Assembly: GCF_025165815.1 (NCBI RefSeq)
Contig: NZ_JAFFZE010000034.1
Location: 1 to 41,955 of the forward strand
Origin: Actinophytocola gossypii
Lineage (GTDB): Bacteria; Actinomycetota; Actinomycetes; Mycobacteriales; Pseudonocardiaceae
Reading direction: 5' to 3'
Length of the DNA: 41,955 bases
In this document: in pieces, positions 9,662 through 16,739 of the stretch
Numbering within the stretch: the stretch's first letter is position 1
Layout: every line of letters begins with the position of its first letter
Notes under the pieces: generated by a model
Databases searched by the model: none
What the model saw: only the letters and a program-made list of their open reading frames with translations
What the model was told of the DNA's origin: nothing
Program-made: the position numbers and the translations under genes

Positions 9662-11761
9662 ATGGTTGGGCGGCAGGTAGCGCATGGGGAACCGGCGGAC
9701 ACTCTGCTCGCCGGTCTGGACCCGGAGCAGCTCGCCGCGGTGCGGGCACCCCGCGGCCCGGTCTGCGTGCTGGCCGGCGCGGGCACCGGCAAGACCCGCA
9801 CGATCGTGCACCGGGTCGCGCAGCTCATCCACTCCGGGCACGTCGCCCCCGGGCAGGTGCTCGCGGTGACGTTCACCGCGCGTGCCGCCGGGGAGATGCG
9901 GACCCGGCTGCGCGGGCTCGGCGTGCACGGCGCGCAGGCCCGCACCTTCCACGCGGCGGCGCTGCGGCAGCTGCGGTACTTCTGGCCGAGGGTGGTCGGC
10001 GGTCCGCAGTGGGACCTGCTCGACGGCAAGCTGCGGATCGTCAGCCAGGCCGCGCACCGGGCCGGGGTCGGGACCGAGTCCGAGGTGCTGCGTGACCTGG
10101 CCACCGAGATCGAGTGGGCCAAGGCGTCGCTGGTCGCCCCGGACGACTACGTCGCGGAGGCTGGGCGGGCCGGGCGCGCGTCGCCGGCGCCGGCGGAGCA
10201 GGTGGCGAGCGTGTACCGGTGGTACGAGTCGCTGAAGGCCAAGGCGAACCTGCTGGACTTCGACGACCTGCTGCTGCACACGGCGGCCGCGCTGGACGAG
10301 CACGCGGCGGTGGCCGAGGAGTTCCGCGACCGGTACCGGTGTTTCGTGGTCGACGAATACCAGGACGTCACCCCGCTGCAGCAGCGGGTGCTGGACGCCT
10401 GGCTCGGCGACCGGGACGACCTGACCGTGGTCGGCGACGCGAACCAGACGATCTACTCGTTCGCCGGTGCGTCGCCGCGGCCGCTGCTCGGCTTCACCCG
10501 CCGGTTCCCGCACGCCGCGGTGGTGCGGCTGGAGCGGGACTACCGGTCGACGCCGGAGGTGGTGTCGCTCGCCAACCGGGTGATCGGGGCCGCGCGGGAC
10601 CGGCCGGCTGGGTCGCGGCTCAAGCTCGTCGGCCAGCGGGAGTCCGGCCCGGAGCCGTCGTTCGCCGAGTTCGAGGACGAGCCGACCGAGGCGGCGGCGG
10701 TGGCCCGCCGGATCGGGGAGCTGATCGACGCGGGGACGCCAGCCAGCGAAATCGCGGTGCTCTACCGGGTGAACGCGCAGTCGGAGGCCTACGAGCAGGC
10801 GCTGTCCGAGCTGGACATCCCGTACCTGGTGCGCGGCGGCGAGCGGTTCTTCGCGCGGGTGGAGGTGCGGCAGGCGATGGCCGCGCTGCGTACCGCGGCC
10901 GGGTCGGCGCCGACGGGGGAGCTGCCGAAGGTCGTGCGTGAGCTGCTGGAGCCGCTCGGGTTGTCGCCGGAGCCGCCGGCCGGGGGCGCGGCGCGGGAGC
11001 GGTGGGAGTCGCTGCTGGCGCTGGTCGAGCTGGCGGAGGAGCTGGCGAGCCACGTCGAGGGCGCGGACCTGGCGCAGTACGTCGTCGAGCTGGACGTACG
11101 GGCGCGGGCGCAGCACCCGCCGACGGTCGAGGGGGTGACGCTGGCGTCGCTGCACGCGGCGAAGGGGCTGGAGTGGGACGCGGTGTTCCTGGTCGGGCTG
11201 GTCGAGGGGACCATGCCGATCCAGCACGCGGACGGCAACGACGCGGCGGTCGAGGAGGAGCGGCGGTTGTTGTACGTGGGGGTGACGCGGGCGCGCCGGC
11301 ACCTGGCGCTGTCGTGGTCGCTGTCCCGGGGTGACGGCAACCGGCGGCCGCGTAGGCGGAGCCGGTTCCTCTACGGCCTGATTCCGGAGGAGCACCCGAC
11401 CGCGCGGTTGACCAGGGCCCGCCGGGCGGGCGGTGCGGCGACCGGGCCCGCGGCGGCCGCGCGCTGCCGGGTGTGCGGTGCGGCGCTGATCAACGCGGTG
11501 GCGACGAAGCTCGGCCGGTGCGCGACCTGCCCGGCCGACCTGGACGAGGAGCTGCTGGCCAGGCTCAGGGAGTGGCGCGCGAAGCGGGCGCGGGCGCTGA
11601 AGGTGCCCGCGTACGTGGTGTTCACCGACGCGACGCTGATGGCGATCGCCGAGCAGCGGCCGGCGGACGCGTCGGCTTTGGTGTCGATTGCCGGGATCGG
11701 GGCGACCAAACTGGACAAGTTCGGCAGCGAGGTGCTCGCGTTGCTGCGTCCTGGGGTGTGA
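9662..11761 (+). CDS. uvrD2: ATP-dependent DNA helicase UvrD2 (SF1A, with tetracysteine and HRDC domains)
   Basis: A 699-residue UvrD/Rep-like 3'-5' helicase. Walker A is [11 protein letters not shown] (~residue 37), motif II is [12 protein letters not shown] (~230) and motif III is [16 protein letters not shown]. Motif V/VI regions are [20 protein letters not shown] and [15 protein letters not shown]. After the helicase core come a tetracysteine zinc-binding-like motif (CRVCG...CATC, ~601-625) and an HRDC domain (~633-698), the exact architecture of mycobacterial UvrD2. The role is DNA repair/replication maintenance in the cytoplasm. The ATG at 9662 is preferred over 9653 because CAGGAT plus a 7-nt spacer precedes it. 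It lies directly upstream of whiB7, as in mycobacteria. Confidence 0.95.
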   Translation: MVGRQVAHGEPADTLLAGLDPEQLAAVRAPRGPVCVLAGAGTGKTRTIVHRVAQLIHSGHVAPGQVLAVTFTARAAGEMRTRLRGLGVHGAQARTFHAAALRQLRYFWPRVVGGPQWDLLDGKLRIVSQAAHRAGVGTESEVLRDLATEIEWAKASLVAPDDYVAEAGRAGRASPAPAEQVASVYRWYESLKAKANLLDFDDLLLHTAAALDEHAAVAEEFRDRYRCFVVDEYQDVTPLQQRVLDAWLGDRDDLTVVGDANQTIYSFAGASPRPLLGFTRRFPHAAVVRLERDYRSTPEVVSLANRVIGAARDRPAGSRLKLVGQRESGPEPSFAEFEDEPTEAAAVARRIGELIDAGTPASEIAVLYRVNAQSEAYEQALSELDIPYLVRGGERFFARVEVRQAMAALRTAAGSAPTGELPKVVRELLEPLGLSPEPPAGGAARERWESLLALVELAEELASHVEGADLAQYVVELDVRARAQHPPTVEGVTLASLHAAKGLEWDAVFLVGLVEGTMPIQHADGNDAAVEEERRLLYVGVTRARRHLALSWSLSRGDGNRRPRRRSRFLYGLIPEEHPTARLTRARRAGGAATGPAAAARCRVCGAALINAVATKLGRCATCPADLDEELLARLREWRAKRARALKVPAYVVFTDATLMAIAEQRPADASALVSIAGIGATKLDKFGSEVLALLRPGV

Positions 11762-11788
11762 CCCGTAACGCTCCAGAGGGAAGTACCG

Positions 11789-11827
11789 AAAAACCTGTTG
11801 CACGCCTGTGGTGTGGGCGAATAGCCT
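11789..11827 (+). promoter_or_regulatory. whiB7 promoter with upstream A-rich WhiB7 motif
   Basis: The -35 TTGCAC (11798-11803), an 18-nt spacer and the -10 TAGCCT (11822-11827) form a good sigma-A-type promoter. An A5 run (11789-11793) lies 4 nt upstream of the -35. WhiB7 proteins are known to activate promoters carrying an AT-rich element just upstream of the -35, including their own, so autoregulation is predicted. The predicted start site is near 11834, giving a leader of about 415 nt before whiB7. Confidence 0.75.
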
Positions 11828-11876
11828 GCACAGGCAGGACAGAAGCGCCCGAGATCTTCGGAGGAGGTGGCCAGTC

Positions 11877-12131
11877 GTGGAGAACATCACGTTGATGCGG
11901 ACCCCTGGCCTCCCCGTGTCCGGGGCCACTGGTGCGTTCCCGGTGAGTGGAGCGTTTCTCGCGCAGATGCCGCAGGTGAAGTGTGTCCACGCGATGAAGC
12001 CGGTGCGCCGCGAGCGCATCTCCGCCGTCGTCACCATCACCGCCGCCACCACCGTCCGCGTCCAGGCGCCGATCGCCGCCGTCGATTACCTGTCCGACCC
12101 GTCCGCTTTAACTCGCGAGCGCAGAACTTGA
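11877..12131 (+). CDS. Upstream ORF in the whiB7 leader (regulatory leader peptide)
   Basis: An 84-codon ORF (GTG 11877 to TGA 12129-12131) inside the whiB7 5' leader, preceded by a strong ribosome-binding site (GGAGGAGG at 11860-11867, 9-nt spacing). The product starts MENITLMRTPG, has no recognisable domain and ends in an Arg-rich segment. Its stop codon falls within the 5' arm of a small hairpin (12126-12144), 23 bp before the attenuator stem. In mycobacteria and streptomycetes whiB7 expression is controlled by a leader uORF whose translation state decides termination or readthrough; the arrangement here fits that model. The ORF is probably valued for its translation rather than its product. 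Confidence 0.7.
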   Translation: MENITLMRTPGLPVSGATGAFPVSGAFLAQMPQVKCVHAMKPVRRERISAVVTITAATTVRVQAPIAAVDYLSDPSALTRERRT

Positions 12132-12144
12132 CGCCACGTCAAGT
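12126..12144 (+). promoter_or_regulatory. Small hairpin overlapping the uORF stop codon
   Basis: An 8-bp perfect inverted repeat (ACTTGACG / CGTCAAGT) with a 3-nt loop. The TGA of the leader ORF lies within its left arm, so a ribosome finishing or stalling on the uORF would melt it. It is a candidate regulatory element in the whiB7 attenuation switch; the alternative pairing partner is not resolved. Confidence 0.5.
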
Positions 12145-12153
12145 CGCCAGGCT

Positions 12154-12201
12154 CACGAAGGCCGCGGACCCGTAATCGGATCCGCGGCCTTCGTGTTTTT
12201 T
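12154..12201 (+). terminator. whiB7 transcription attenuator
   Basis: A perfect 15-bp stem (CACGAAGGCCGCGGA at 12154-12168, its complement at 12181-12195) with a 12-nt loop is followed immediately by six T (12196-12201). This is the most canonical Rho-independent terminator in the window. It lies inside the leader, 47 bp before the whiB7 ATG, so it acts as an attenuator rather than as a gene end. Confidence 0.92.
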
Positions 12202-12248
12202 GAGGTATGGCAAGAAAAACCGCGATGAGAGAACTGGAGTTCCCACTG

Positions 12249-12632
12249 ATGAGTACCGCGACTGTCCCGCTGCAAGGTGGGGCACCTCCGGAACTGCTCG
12301 GCCAGGGGCCCGGCGTGAGCGACCTGCTCGACGTCGCGCCGTCGGCCGGCCTCGACCTGCCCTGCCGGTCGAGCGACAACCCCGACCTGTGGTTCGCCGA
12401 CACCCCCGCCGACCTCGAGCAGGCGAAGCGGCTCTGCCTGGACTGCCCGGTCCGGAACGAGTGCCTCGCCGGCGCGTTGGCCAGGCAGGAGCCGTGGGGT
12501 GTCTGGGGCGGCGAGATCTTCGAGCGCGGCGTGGTGATCGCCCGCAAGCGGCCGAGGGGCCGCCCGCGCAAGGAGGACGTTGCTCGTGAGGCGGCCGAGC
12601 GGGCCGCACGCGCCCAGGAGGCAGCCGCATGA
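12249..12632 (+). CDS. whiB7: WhiB7 redox-sensing transcriptional activator of intrinsic antibiotic resistance
   Basis: A 127-residue WhiB-family protein. Four cysteines ligate the [4Fe-4S] cluster: Cys39, Cys63, Cys66 and Cys72 (C...CxxCxxxxxC). They are followed by the WhiB turn EPWGVWGGEIF (81-91) and a C-terminal AT-hook RGRPRK, which among Wbl proteins identifies WhiB7. WhiB7 partners with the housekeeping sigma factor and activates resistance and ribosome-stress genes after translation inhibition. The ATG at 12249 is chosen because the resulting N-terminus (MSTATVP) aligns with known WhiB7 and a GGAG lies about 9 nt upstream; ATG 12207 is the alternative. It is controlled by the promoter, uORF and attenuator described separately, and overlaps the next ORF by ATGA. 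Confidence 0.96.
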   Translation: MSTATVPLQGGAPPELLGQGPGVSDLLDVAPSAGLDLPCRSSDNPDLWFADTPADLEQAKRLCLDCPVRNECLAGALARQEPWGVWGGEIFERGVVIARKRPRGRPRKEDVAREAAERAARAQEAAA

Positions 12633-12856
12633 ACCCGGCCGTGTTCGACCAGCACAACAACCACATGAACGACATCCGCCCGAAGGGTTCGAAGACAATG
12701 TTGATCTACGAAAATCTCGCCAGAGAACGAATGCGCGAGGCGGAACAGGCTGCGCGAGAGTACCGCCTGGTCCGCCGCTTGAGCTCCGTCAGGCGCTGGG
12801 AACGGCTGTCCGCCTGGGCCGCCCGCCGCGCCGAACGAGCCCAAGAACTGGCCTGA
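12629..12856 (+). CDS. Small basic helical protein translationally coupled to whiB7
   Basis: A 75-residue protein whose ATG (12629) overlaps the whiB7 TGA as ATGA, implying translational coupling. The C-terminal two thirds are predicted to be one long amphipathic helix rich in Arg, Glu and Ala (ARERMREAEQAAREYRLV..., ending RRAERAQELA), with Trp residues in RRWERLSAWAARR. No domain is recognised. An internal ATG within KTMLIY (residue 24) could be an alternative start. The strong terminator immediately after it closes a whiB7 plus small-ORF transcription unit. A role in the WhiB7 response is inferred from position only. Confidence 0.6.
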   Translation: MNPAVFDQHNNHMNDIRPKGSKTMLIYENLARERMREAEQAAREYRLVRRLSSVRRWERLSAWAARRAERAQELA

Positions 12857-12866
12857 GCCCCAACCG

Positions 12867-12917
12867 AACGGCGAACCGCCCGTCACCCCGCCCCGGGGAG
12901 GCGGGCGGTTCGCCGTT
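12867..12917 (+). terminator. Terminator of the whiB7 transcription unit
   Basis: A perfect 16-bp stem (12867-12882 with 12902-12917, arms starting AACGGCGAACC and ending GGTTCGCCGTT) with a 19-nt loop, 11 bp after the small ORF. There is no T-tract. Confidence 0.8.
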
Positions 12918-12952
12918 CCGCATCCGGCCCGGAGCCGTGCCAAGCTGCCTCC

Positions 12953-13600
12953 ATGGGCAGAGCAGAAAGCGAGAACCTCGACGAGGCGTTCCTTGCCGGC
13001 GCCGCCGTGGCGGCGGACCTCCTCCGCACCGACCCGGTGAGCGGAGGCTGGACGGAGCCCAGCGCGCTACCCGAGATGTCGGTCGGAGCCCTGGCCTGTC
13101 ACCTGGCCCGCCAGGTCACCCGCGTTGCCGAGCTGCTCGTCACACCCACGACACTGCCCGTCCTCACCTCGGTCGACGAGCACTACGCGCGCGCCGCCTG
13201 GGTCACCGCCTCCTCTCTCGCCGACCCCGCCAACGACCGCCACGACGATGACGCCGAAGCAAGCCTCAGCCGTGCCTGGATGCTCGACCGTCTGGACGAC
13301 GACCTGTCCAGGGCGACGCGCTGCCTGCGCAACGGCAGCGCCCAGGAGATCGTCCCCGTCCCGTGGCAGGGCTGGGCTCTCCGTCGCCACGACTTCCTGC
13401 ACACACGGTTGCTCGAGATCGTCGTCCACTCCACCGACCTCGCCGTGAGCCTCACGCTGCCGCCCCCCGAGTTCCCCGAGCCGGCCTTCGCGCCGGTTCG
13501 CGACCTGCTCGTGCGCCTTGCCGTCCGCCGGCACGGCCAGGCAGCGGTGGTCAGCGCCCTCACCCGTCGCGAACGCGCCAAGAACATCAGCGCCTTCTAG
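12953..13600 (+). CDS. Mycothiol-dependent maleylpyruvate isomerase-like (DinB/MDMPI_N fold) protein
   Basis: A 215-residue protein with the four-helix DinB_2/MDMPI N-terminal fold. Typical positions are W34 followed by the loop with SALPEMSVGALACHLARQVTRVAELLV and, later, HTRLLEIVVHSTDLAVSL; the histidines in CHLARQ and VHSTDLA are the expected metal ligands. Members are metal-dependent and often mycothiol-linked; the substrate is unknown here. ATG 12953 is preceded by CAAGCT and a 6-nt spacer, a weak -10. It is the first gene of an accessory stretch inserted between whiB7 and the ABC1/ThiF genes. Confidence 0.72.
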   Translation: MGRAESENLDEAFLAGAAVAADLLRTDPVSGGWTEPSALPEMSVGALACHLARQVTRVAELLVTPTTLPVLTSVDEHYARAAWVTASSLADPANDRHDDDAEASLSRAWMLDRLDDDLSRATRCLRNGSAQEIVPVPWQGWALRRHDFLHTRLLEIVVHSTDLAVSLTLPPPEFPEPAFAPVRDLLVRLAVRRHGQAAVVSALTRRERAKNISAF

Positions 13601-13706
13601 CCGTGTTCGTGACACCCGCCTCCGGTACCGGTGACGATCGGGTCATCACGTTCTCGAGGTGATCACCTCCTCCGCATCTTGTCGGCGAGCGTTTAGGCTC
13701 GCGGGA

Positions 13707-14588
13707 ATGGCGCACACGCACGACGGGATCGACTGGGACGAGCGGCTCACCGCGCTTCGACGGGCCGACGAGGTTTCGGCGGCGGTTGACCGGCGGGTCG
13801 CCGAGCGATTGGTCGGGATGTTGGCTTCTCGTGCTGAGCCTCCTGTCGTGGTGGACGTGGGGTCGGGTGCCGGCGGCATGGGTGCCGCCTTCGCCGCCGT
13901 GCTCGCTGAGCGTGGTGGCGGGCGGGTGGTACTGGCCGACGCGGTGGACGCGTTGCTGTCGGCCGCCAGTGAGCACGTCCGTGCGGTCGCCGGTGAGCGG
14001 GTGCGGGTCGACGCCGTGTCGGTCGACGCGGCCGACGAGGGGTTGGCCTCGGTGTTGCCGTCGGCGGATCTGGTGTGGGCGTCACGCGTCGTGCATCACC
14101 TGCCTGACCAGCAGCGGGCGATCAACCGGTTGGCGACCACGTTGGCGCCGGGCGGGTGGCTGGCGCTGTCCGAGGGCGGGTTGCGGACCGAGTGCCTGCC
14201 GTGGGACGTCGGACTCGGCGAGCCGGGGCTCGGCGATCGGCTGACCGCCGCCGGCAACGCGTGGTTCGCCCGGATGCGGGCGGAGATGCCGGGCGCGGTA
14301 CGCCTGCCCGTCGGATGGACCAGAGCGCTCGACGGCGCCGGGCTGGTCGACACGTCGTCGTTCAGCTACCTCACGGACCTGCCGGCACCGGCGGACGAAC
14401 TGGTGCGTCTGTCCGTTGTGGACTGGCTGAACCGCGTGTCGAGCGCCGCCGAGGAGTACCTCGACGAGCCGGACCGCGCCGTGGTGCGGCGGCTGTTGGA
14501 CCCGGCCGACGAGGCGTACGTCGCCAGGCGCGACGACGTGTTCCTGCTCTCCGCCACGACCGTCCATCTGGGACGGAGAAGTGCCTGA
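13707..14588 (+). CDS. Class I SAM-dependent methyltransferase
   Basis: A 293-residue Rossmann-fold methyltransferase. Motif I is VVVDVGSGAGGMGAAF, the acidic strand-2 end is VVLADAVD, and motif IV is LVWASRVVHHLPDQQRAINRLATTLAPGGWLALSEGG, typical of methyltransferase-11/25 domains. The C-terminal ~120 residues would form the substrate lid; the substrate is unknown. ATG 13707 is preceded by TAGGCT (13694-13699) and a 7-nt spacer, a leaderless start; the upstream open frame to 13659 is not needed. The next gene starts 16 bp downstream with its own -10-like element. Confidence 0.88.
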   Translation: MAHTHDGIDWDERLTALRRADEVSAAVDRRVAERLVGMLASRAEPPVVVDVGSGAGGMGAAFAAVLAERGGGRVVLADAVDALLSAASEHVRAVAGERVRVDAVSVDAADEGLASVLPSADLVWASRVVHHLPDQQRAINRLATTLAPGGWLALSEGGLRTECLPWDVGLGEPGLGDRLTAAGNAWFARMRAEMPGAVRLPVGWTRALDGAGLVDTSSFSYLTDLPAPADELVRLSVVDWLNRVSSAAEEYLDEPDRAVVRRLLDPADEAYVARRDDVFLLSATTVHLGRRSA

Positions 14589-14604
14589 CGTACGATGACG
14601 CGTC

Positions 14605-14793
14605 ATGGCGGACCGCTCCCAGGAACCCCCGATATGTGAACGCTGCGGACGATCGCGAGCCGACTCGCCACCGGCCGAGGCGCTCGCGTGGAGCATGGAG
14701 AACGACCGGCGAGGCCCGCGCTGGCTGTGCCCGGGATGCGCTCGGACGCATGTTCGTGACATCGAGGGGAAACTGCCTTCCGAGTACTGGTGA
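14605..14793 (+). CDS. Small CxxC zinc-ribbon protein
   Basis: A 62-residue protein with two CxxC knuckles, Cys11/Cys14 (ICERCG) and Cys42/Cys45 (LCPGCA), separated by a short hydrophobic stretch with LAWSMEND, and a C-terminal RDIEGKLPSEYW. This is a zinc-ribbon-like mini-protein seen as a conserved hypothetical in Pseudonocardiales; the function is unknown. ATG 14605 is preceded by TACGAT (14591-14596) and an 8-nt spacer, so a leaderless start is likely. It may bind nucleic acid or protein through its zinc ribbon (inference). Confidence 0.72.
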   Translation: MADRSQEPPICERCGRSRADSPPAEALAWSMENDRRGPRWLCPGCARTHVRDIEGKLPSEYW

Positions 14794-15729
14794 TCATGCT
14801 GACTCCGTGGTTCGGGTTCGACCGGATCGGTGTTGTCGACGGTCCTTGGTGATCGACGCGCAGAGCAATTACGCCGAGCTGTGGCGCGAGGAAATCCGAC
14901 TCGCTGGGCTCGCGCGGCGGCCATCGCGTCCGCACTGATCGAGACCGGCGGGTGTCCTCAACGACCTCGTCGTCGACAAATGCGAGCCGTGCGGGTTCTC
15001 GAGCTGCGCCCCTGGCCAGAGGACGGCAAACTCCGTGATGGTGGAGGCCGGCCTAATGGCGTAGCGGCCGAAGCCTGACCACCCCCGATTTCAGAAAATG
15101 CGCACCAGCAGCGACGGCGGCGCGTTCGGCAAAGCGGCCCTGTGGCGTGGCCGTGGCCTCCACCACGGCGAGGCCATCGATCTTGCCGTTTGAATCAGCG
15201 ACGGGTGCGTCGGTCGGAGCGGTGAAGCTTTGTTACCTGGGTCGTGTCGATGGGTCCTTTGCTGGTGACGCGATGGATCGGGGTGGCCGCTGGGCGCGTG
15301 AGCCTGGTGCCGACGTGTGTGGTGGACGGTGGATGTCATCGGCTTCTTCGTGACCTTTCGTGAAGGAGGTGCGGAGGCCAGTGCGGAGGGAGGTGGTCGG
15401 TTGTTGGGATGAGGTTGAAGTTGTTCATTCGATTCGGGGGGCTGGCGTCTATTGGAATGGTGGCAGTTGGGGAATCGTGTTCATGGATCGCAATCCGTGG
15501 GGTTTTGATCAATCGTGGACATCGTGTTGAGTGGTTGTCAGGCTTTGCCACGCGGACCCATCTTTGGGTTTGGTGTGGGTCTCTTGTATCGATGACGAAG
15601 TTTGCTGGGCGGGCGCTTTCTGGGTGGAGATGGGCTTGATTTGTTGGTAGCTCGGTTGTCGGTGTGGTGTCGGGGGATGGTTGGCGAATCTGGCCTCGGA
15701 GTGGTGGGAACTGGTGGTCGTGAGGGCGG
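14794..15729. other. 936-bp stretch without a recognisable gene
   Basis: No ORF here has a credible start, codon use and conserved motif together. From about 15350 to 15730 the plus strand is strongly G+T-rich and less GC-rich than its surroundings. A minus-strand open frame around 15060-15230 reads like ordinary protein (it contains DSNGKIDGLAVVEAT and FAERAAVAAGAHFLKSG) but has a stop on each side and no start, so it may be a gene fragment. No tRNA, terminator-quality hairpin or repeat array was seen. Confidence 0.55.
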
Positions 15730-16638
15730 TTATCGGCGGTGGGGGTTCTTGCTGGCGTAGGTGAAGGCGTCGACCAGTTCTGCGACGACGTCGGTGGGGT
15801 GGGTACTCAGGCGGGCCGGGTCGGTGTGGAGGACGGTGATGCCGGCGGCCGCCAGGAGCGGTTTCGCTTGTTCGGTGGTCGGGAGGGGGTGGTGCTGGGC
15901 GCCGAGGTTCCAGGCCAGACCCGCTTCCGGCCACCATGCGTCCGCTACGCCCAGTTTCGTTCCTTTCGCGGTGTGGAGGGGGACCTGCCAGCGTGGCGGG
16001 GGGAGTGGGGCGGAACGGAGCAGCCGGGTGGCCAGGGCCTGAATGAAGGGGACCACCTCGTGGTCCTTGTCGGCGAGTAGGGCTCGGGGGCCCGCGCTGC
16101 CGCGTTGGTTGCCGACGTTCAGCTCCTGTCGCAGGTCGGCGATGGTGCAGCTGCCGGCTTGGACGGGAGCGAACAGGGTGGTTCTCAGGCGCTCGCGGTC
16201 GCGTTCGTGGCGGGCGGCGTCGGTGGTGGCCCGGGCCAGGGGAGCGGTGGGTAGGCCGTTGCGGCGGACGGGCGTGGGGAGGCGGGTGGTGCGTTCGACC
16301 GTCACGTACGAGCGGCTGGTTGCTCGGCGGGCGGCGGGCACGAGGACCAGGACCTCGTCGCTCTGGGGCACGGGGACGCCGTGGGCGGTGATGGCGTCGG
16401 TGCCGGTGAGGACGGCCTCCGCACCCGCGTACGTGAGGGCGGCGCGAACGCGCTGGCGTCGGGTCGGCGGGGTGTTGGAGAGCAGGACCACGCCGGGTAG
16501 CAGGCGTTGCCAGGGGCCGGAGGGACGGCATCTGACGGCGATGGCGTGCTGGGTGAGTCCGGAGGCGCGGAGGTCGGCGCTGCGGATCACCGCGTCGGGG
16601 GCGGCGGGGCGGTGTCGGGCATGGGCGGGGTTTGTCAT
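15730..16638 (-). CDS. AbiEi-like antitoxin-domain protein (orphan)
   Basis: A 302-residue protein. The N-terminal ~70 residues resemble the winged-helix domain of type IV AbiEi antitoxins: an HTH-like stretch in DLRASGLTQHAIAVRC, followed by the typical WQRLLPGVVLLSN turn, TRRQRVRAALTYAG and a TGTDAITAHG segment. The remainder resembles the C-terminal half of actinobacterial proteins of this group, with a late AWWPEAGLAWNLGAQHH segment reminiscent of the endonuclease-like C-termini often attached. No AbiEii nucleotidyltransferase toxin is adjacent, so a toxin-antitoxin or abortive-infection role is uncertain. ATG at 16638. It sits at the edge of the accessory insert, next to the G+T-skewed stretch. 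Confidence 0.62.
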   Translation of the reverse strand: MTNPAHARHRPAAPDAVIRSADLRASGLTQHAIAVRCRPSGPWQRLLPGVVLLSNTPPTRRQRVRAALTYAGAEAVLTGTDAITAHGVPVPQSDEVLVLVPAARRATSRSYVTVERTTRLPTPVRRNGLPTAPLARATTDAARHERDRERLRTTLFAPVQAGSCTIADLRQELNVGNQRGSAGPRALLADKDHEVVPFIQALATRLLRSAPLPPPRWQVPLHTAKGTKLGVADAWWPEAGLAWNLGAQHHPLPTTEQAKPLLAAAGITVLHTDPARLSTHPTDVVAELVDAFTYASKNPHRR

Positions 16639-16739
16639 GCCTCGATCATCGGCCGGGTTCTGGGGTGGGGCCAGGGTGGGCGCGAGGCTGTGGACAACTC
16701 GGCGGAGCGAATGTACCGATTGGTTGGGGAGACCCCTGT

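Noticed and set aside
9635-12052. 805-codon minus-strand ORF opposite uvrD2 and the whiB7 leader
   Set aside because: Arg/Gln/Pro-rich antisense frame; uvrD2 motifs on the plus strand are decisive.
15060-15230. Minus-strand fragment resembling protein (GKIDGLAVVEAT, FAERAAVAAGAHFL)
   Set aside because: Bounded by stops with no start codon and no family recognised; kept only as a possible gene remnant in the region note.
15147-15353. 68-codon plus-strand ORF in the gap before the AbiEi-like gene
   Set aside because: No ribosome-binding site, -10 element or motif; composition fits chance.
15730-16638. Complete AbiE toxin-antitoxin pair
   Set aside because: No AbiEii-type nucleotidyltransferase is encoded on either side; only the AbiEi-like protein is present.
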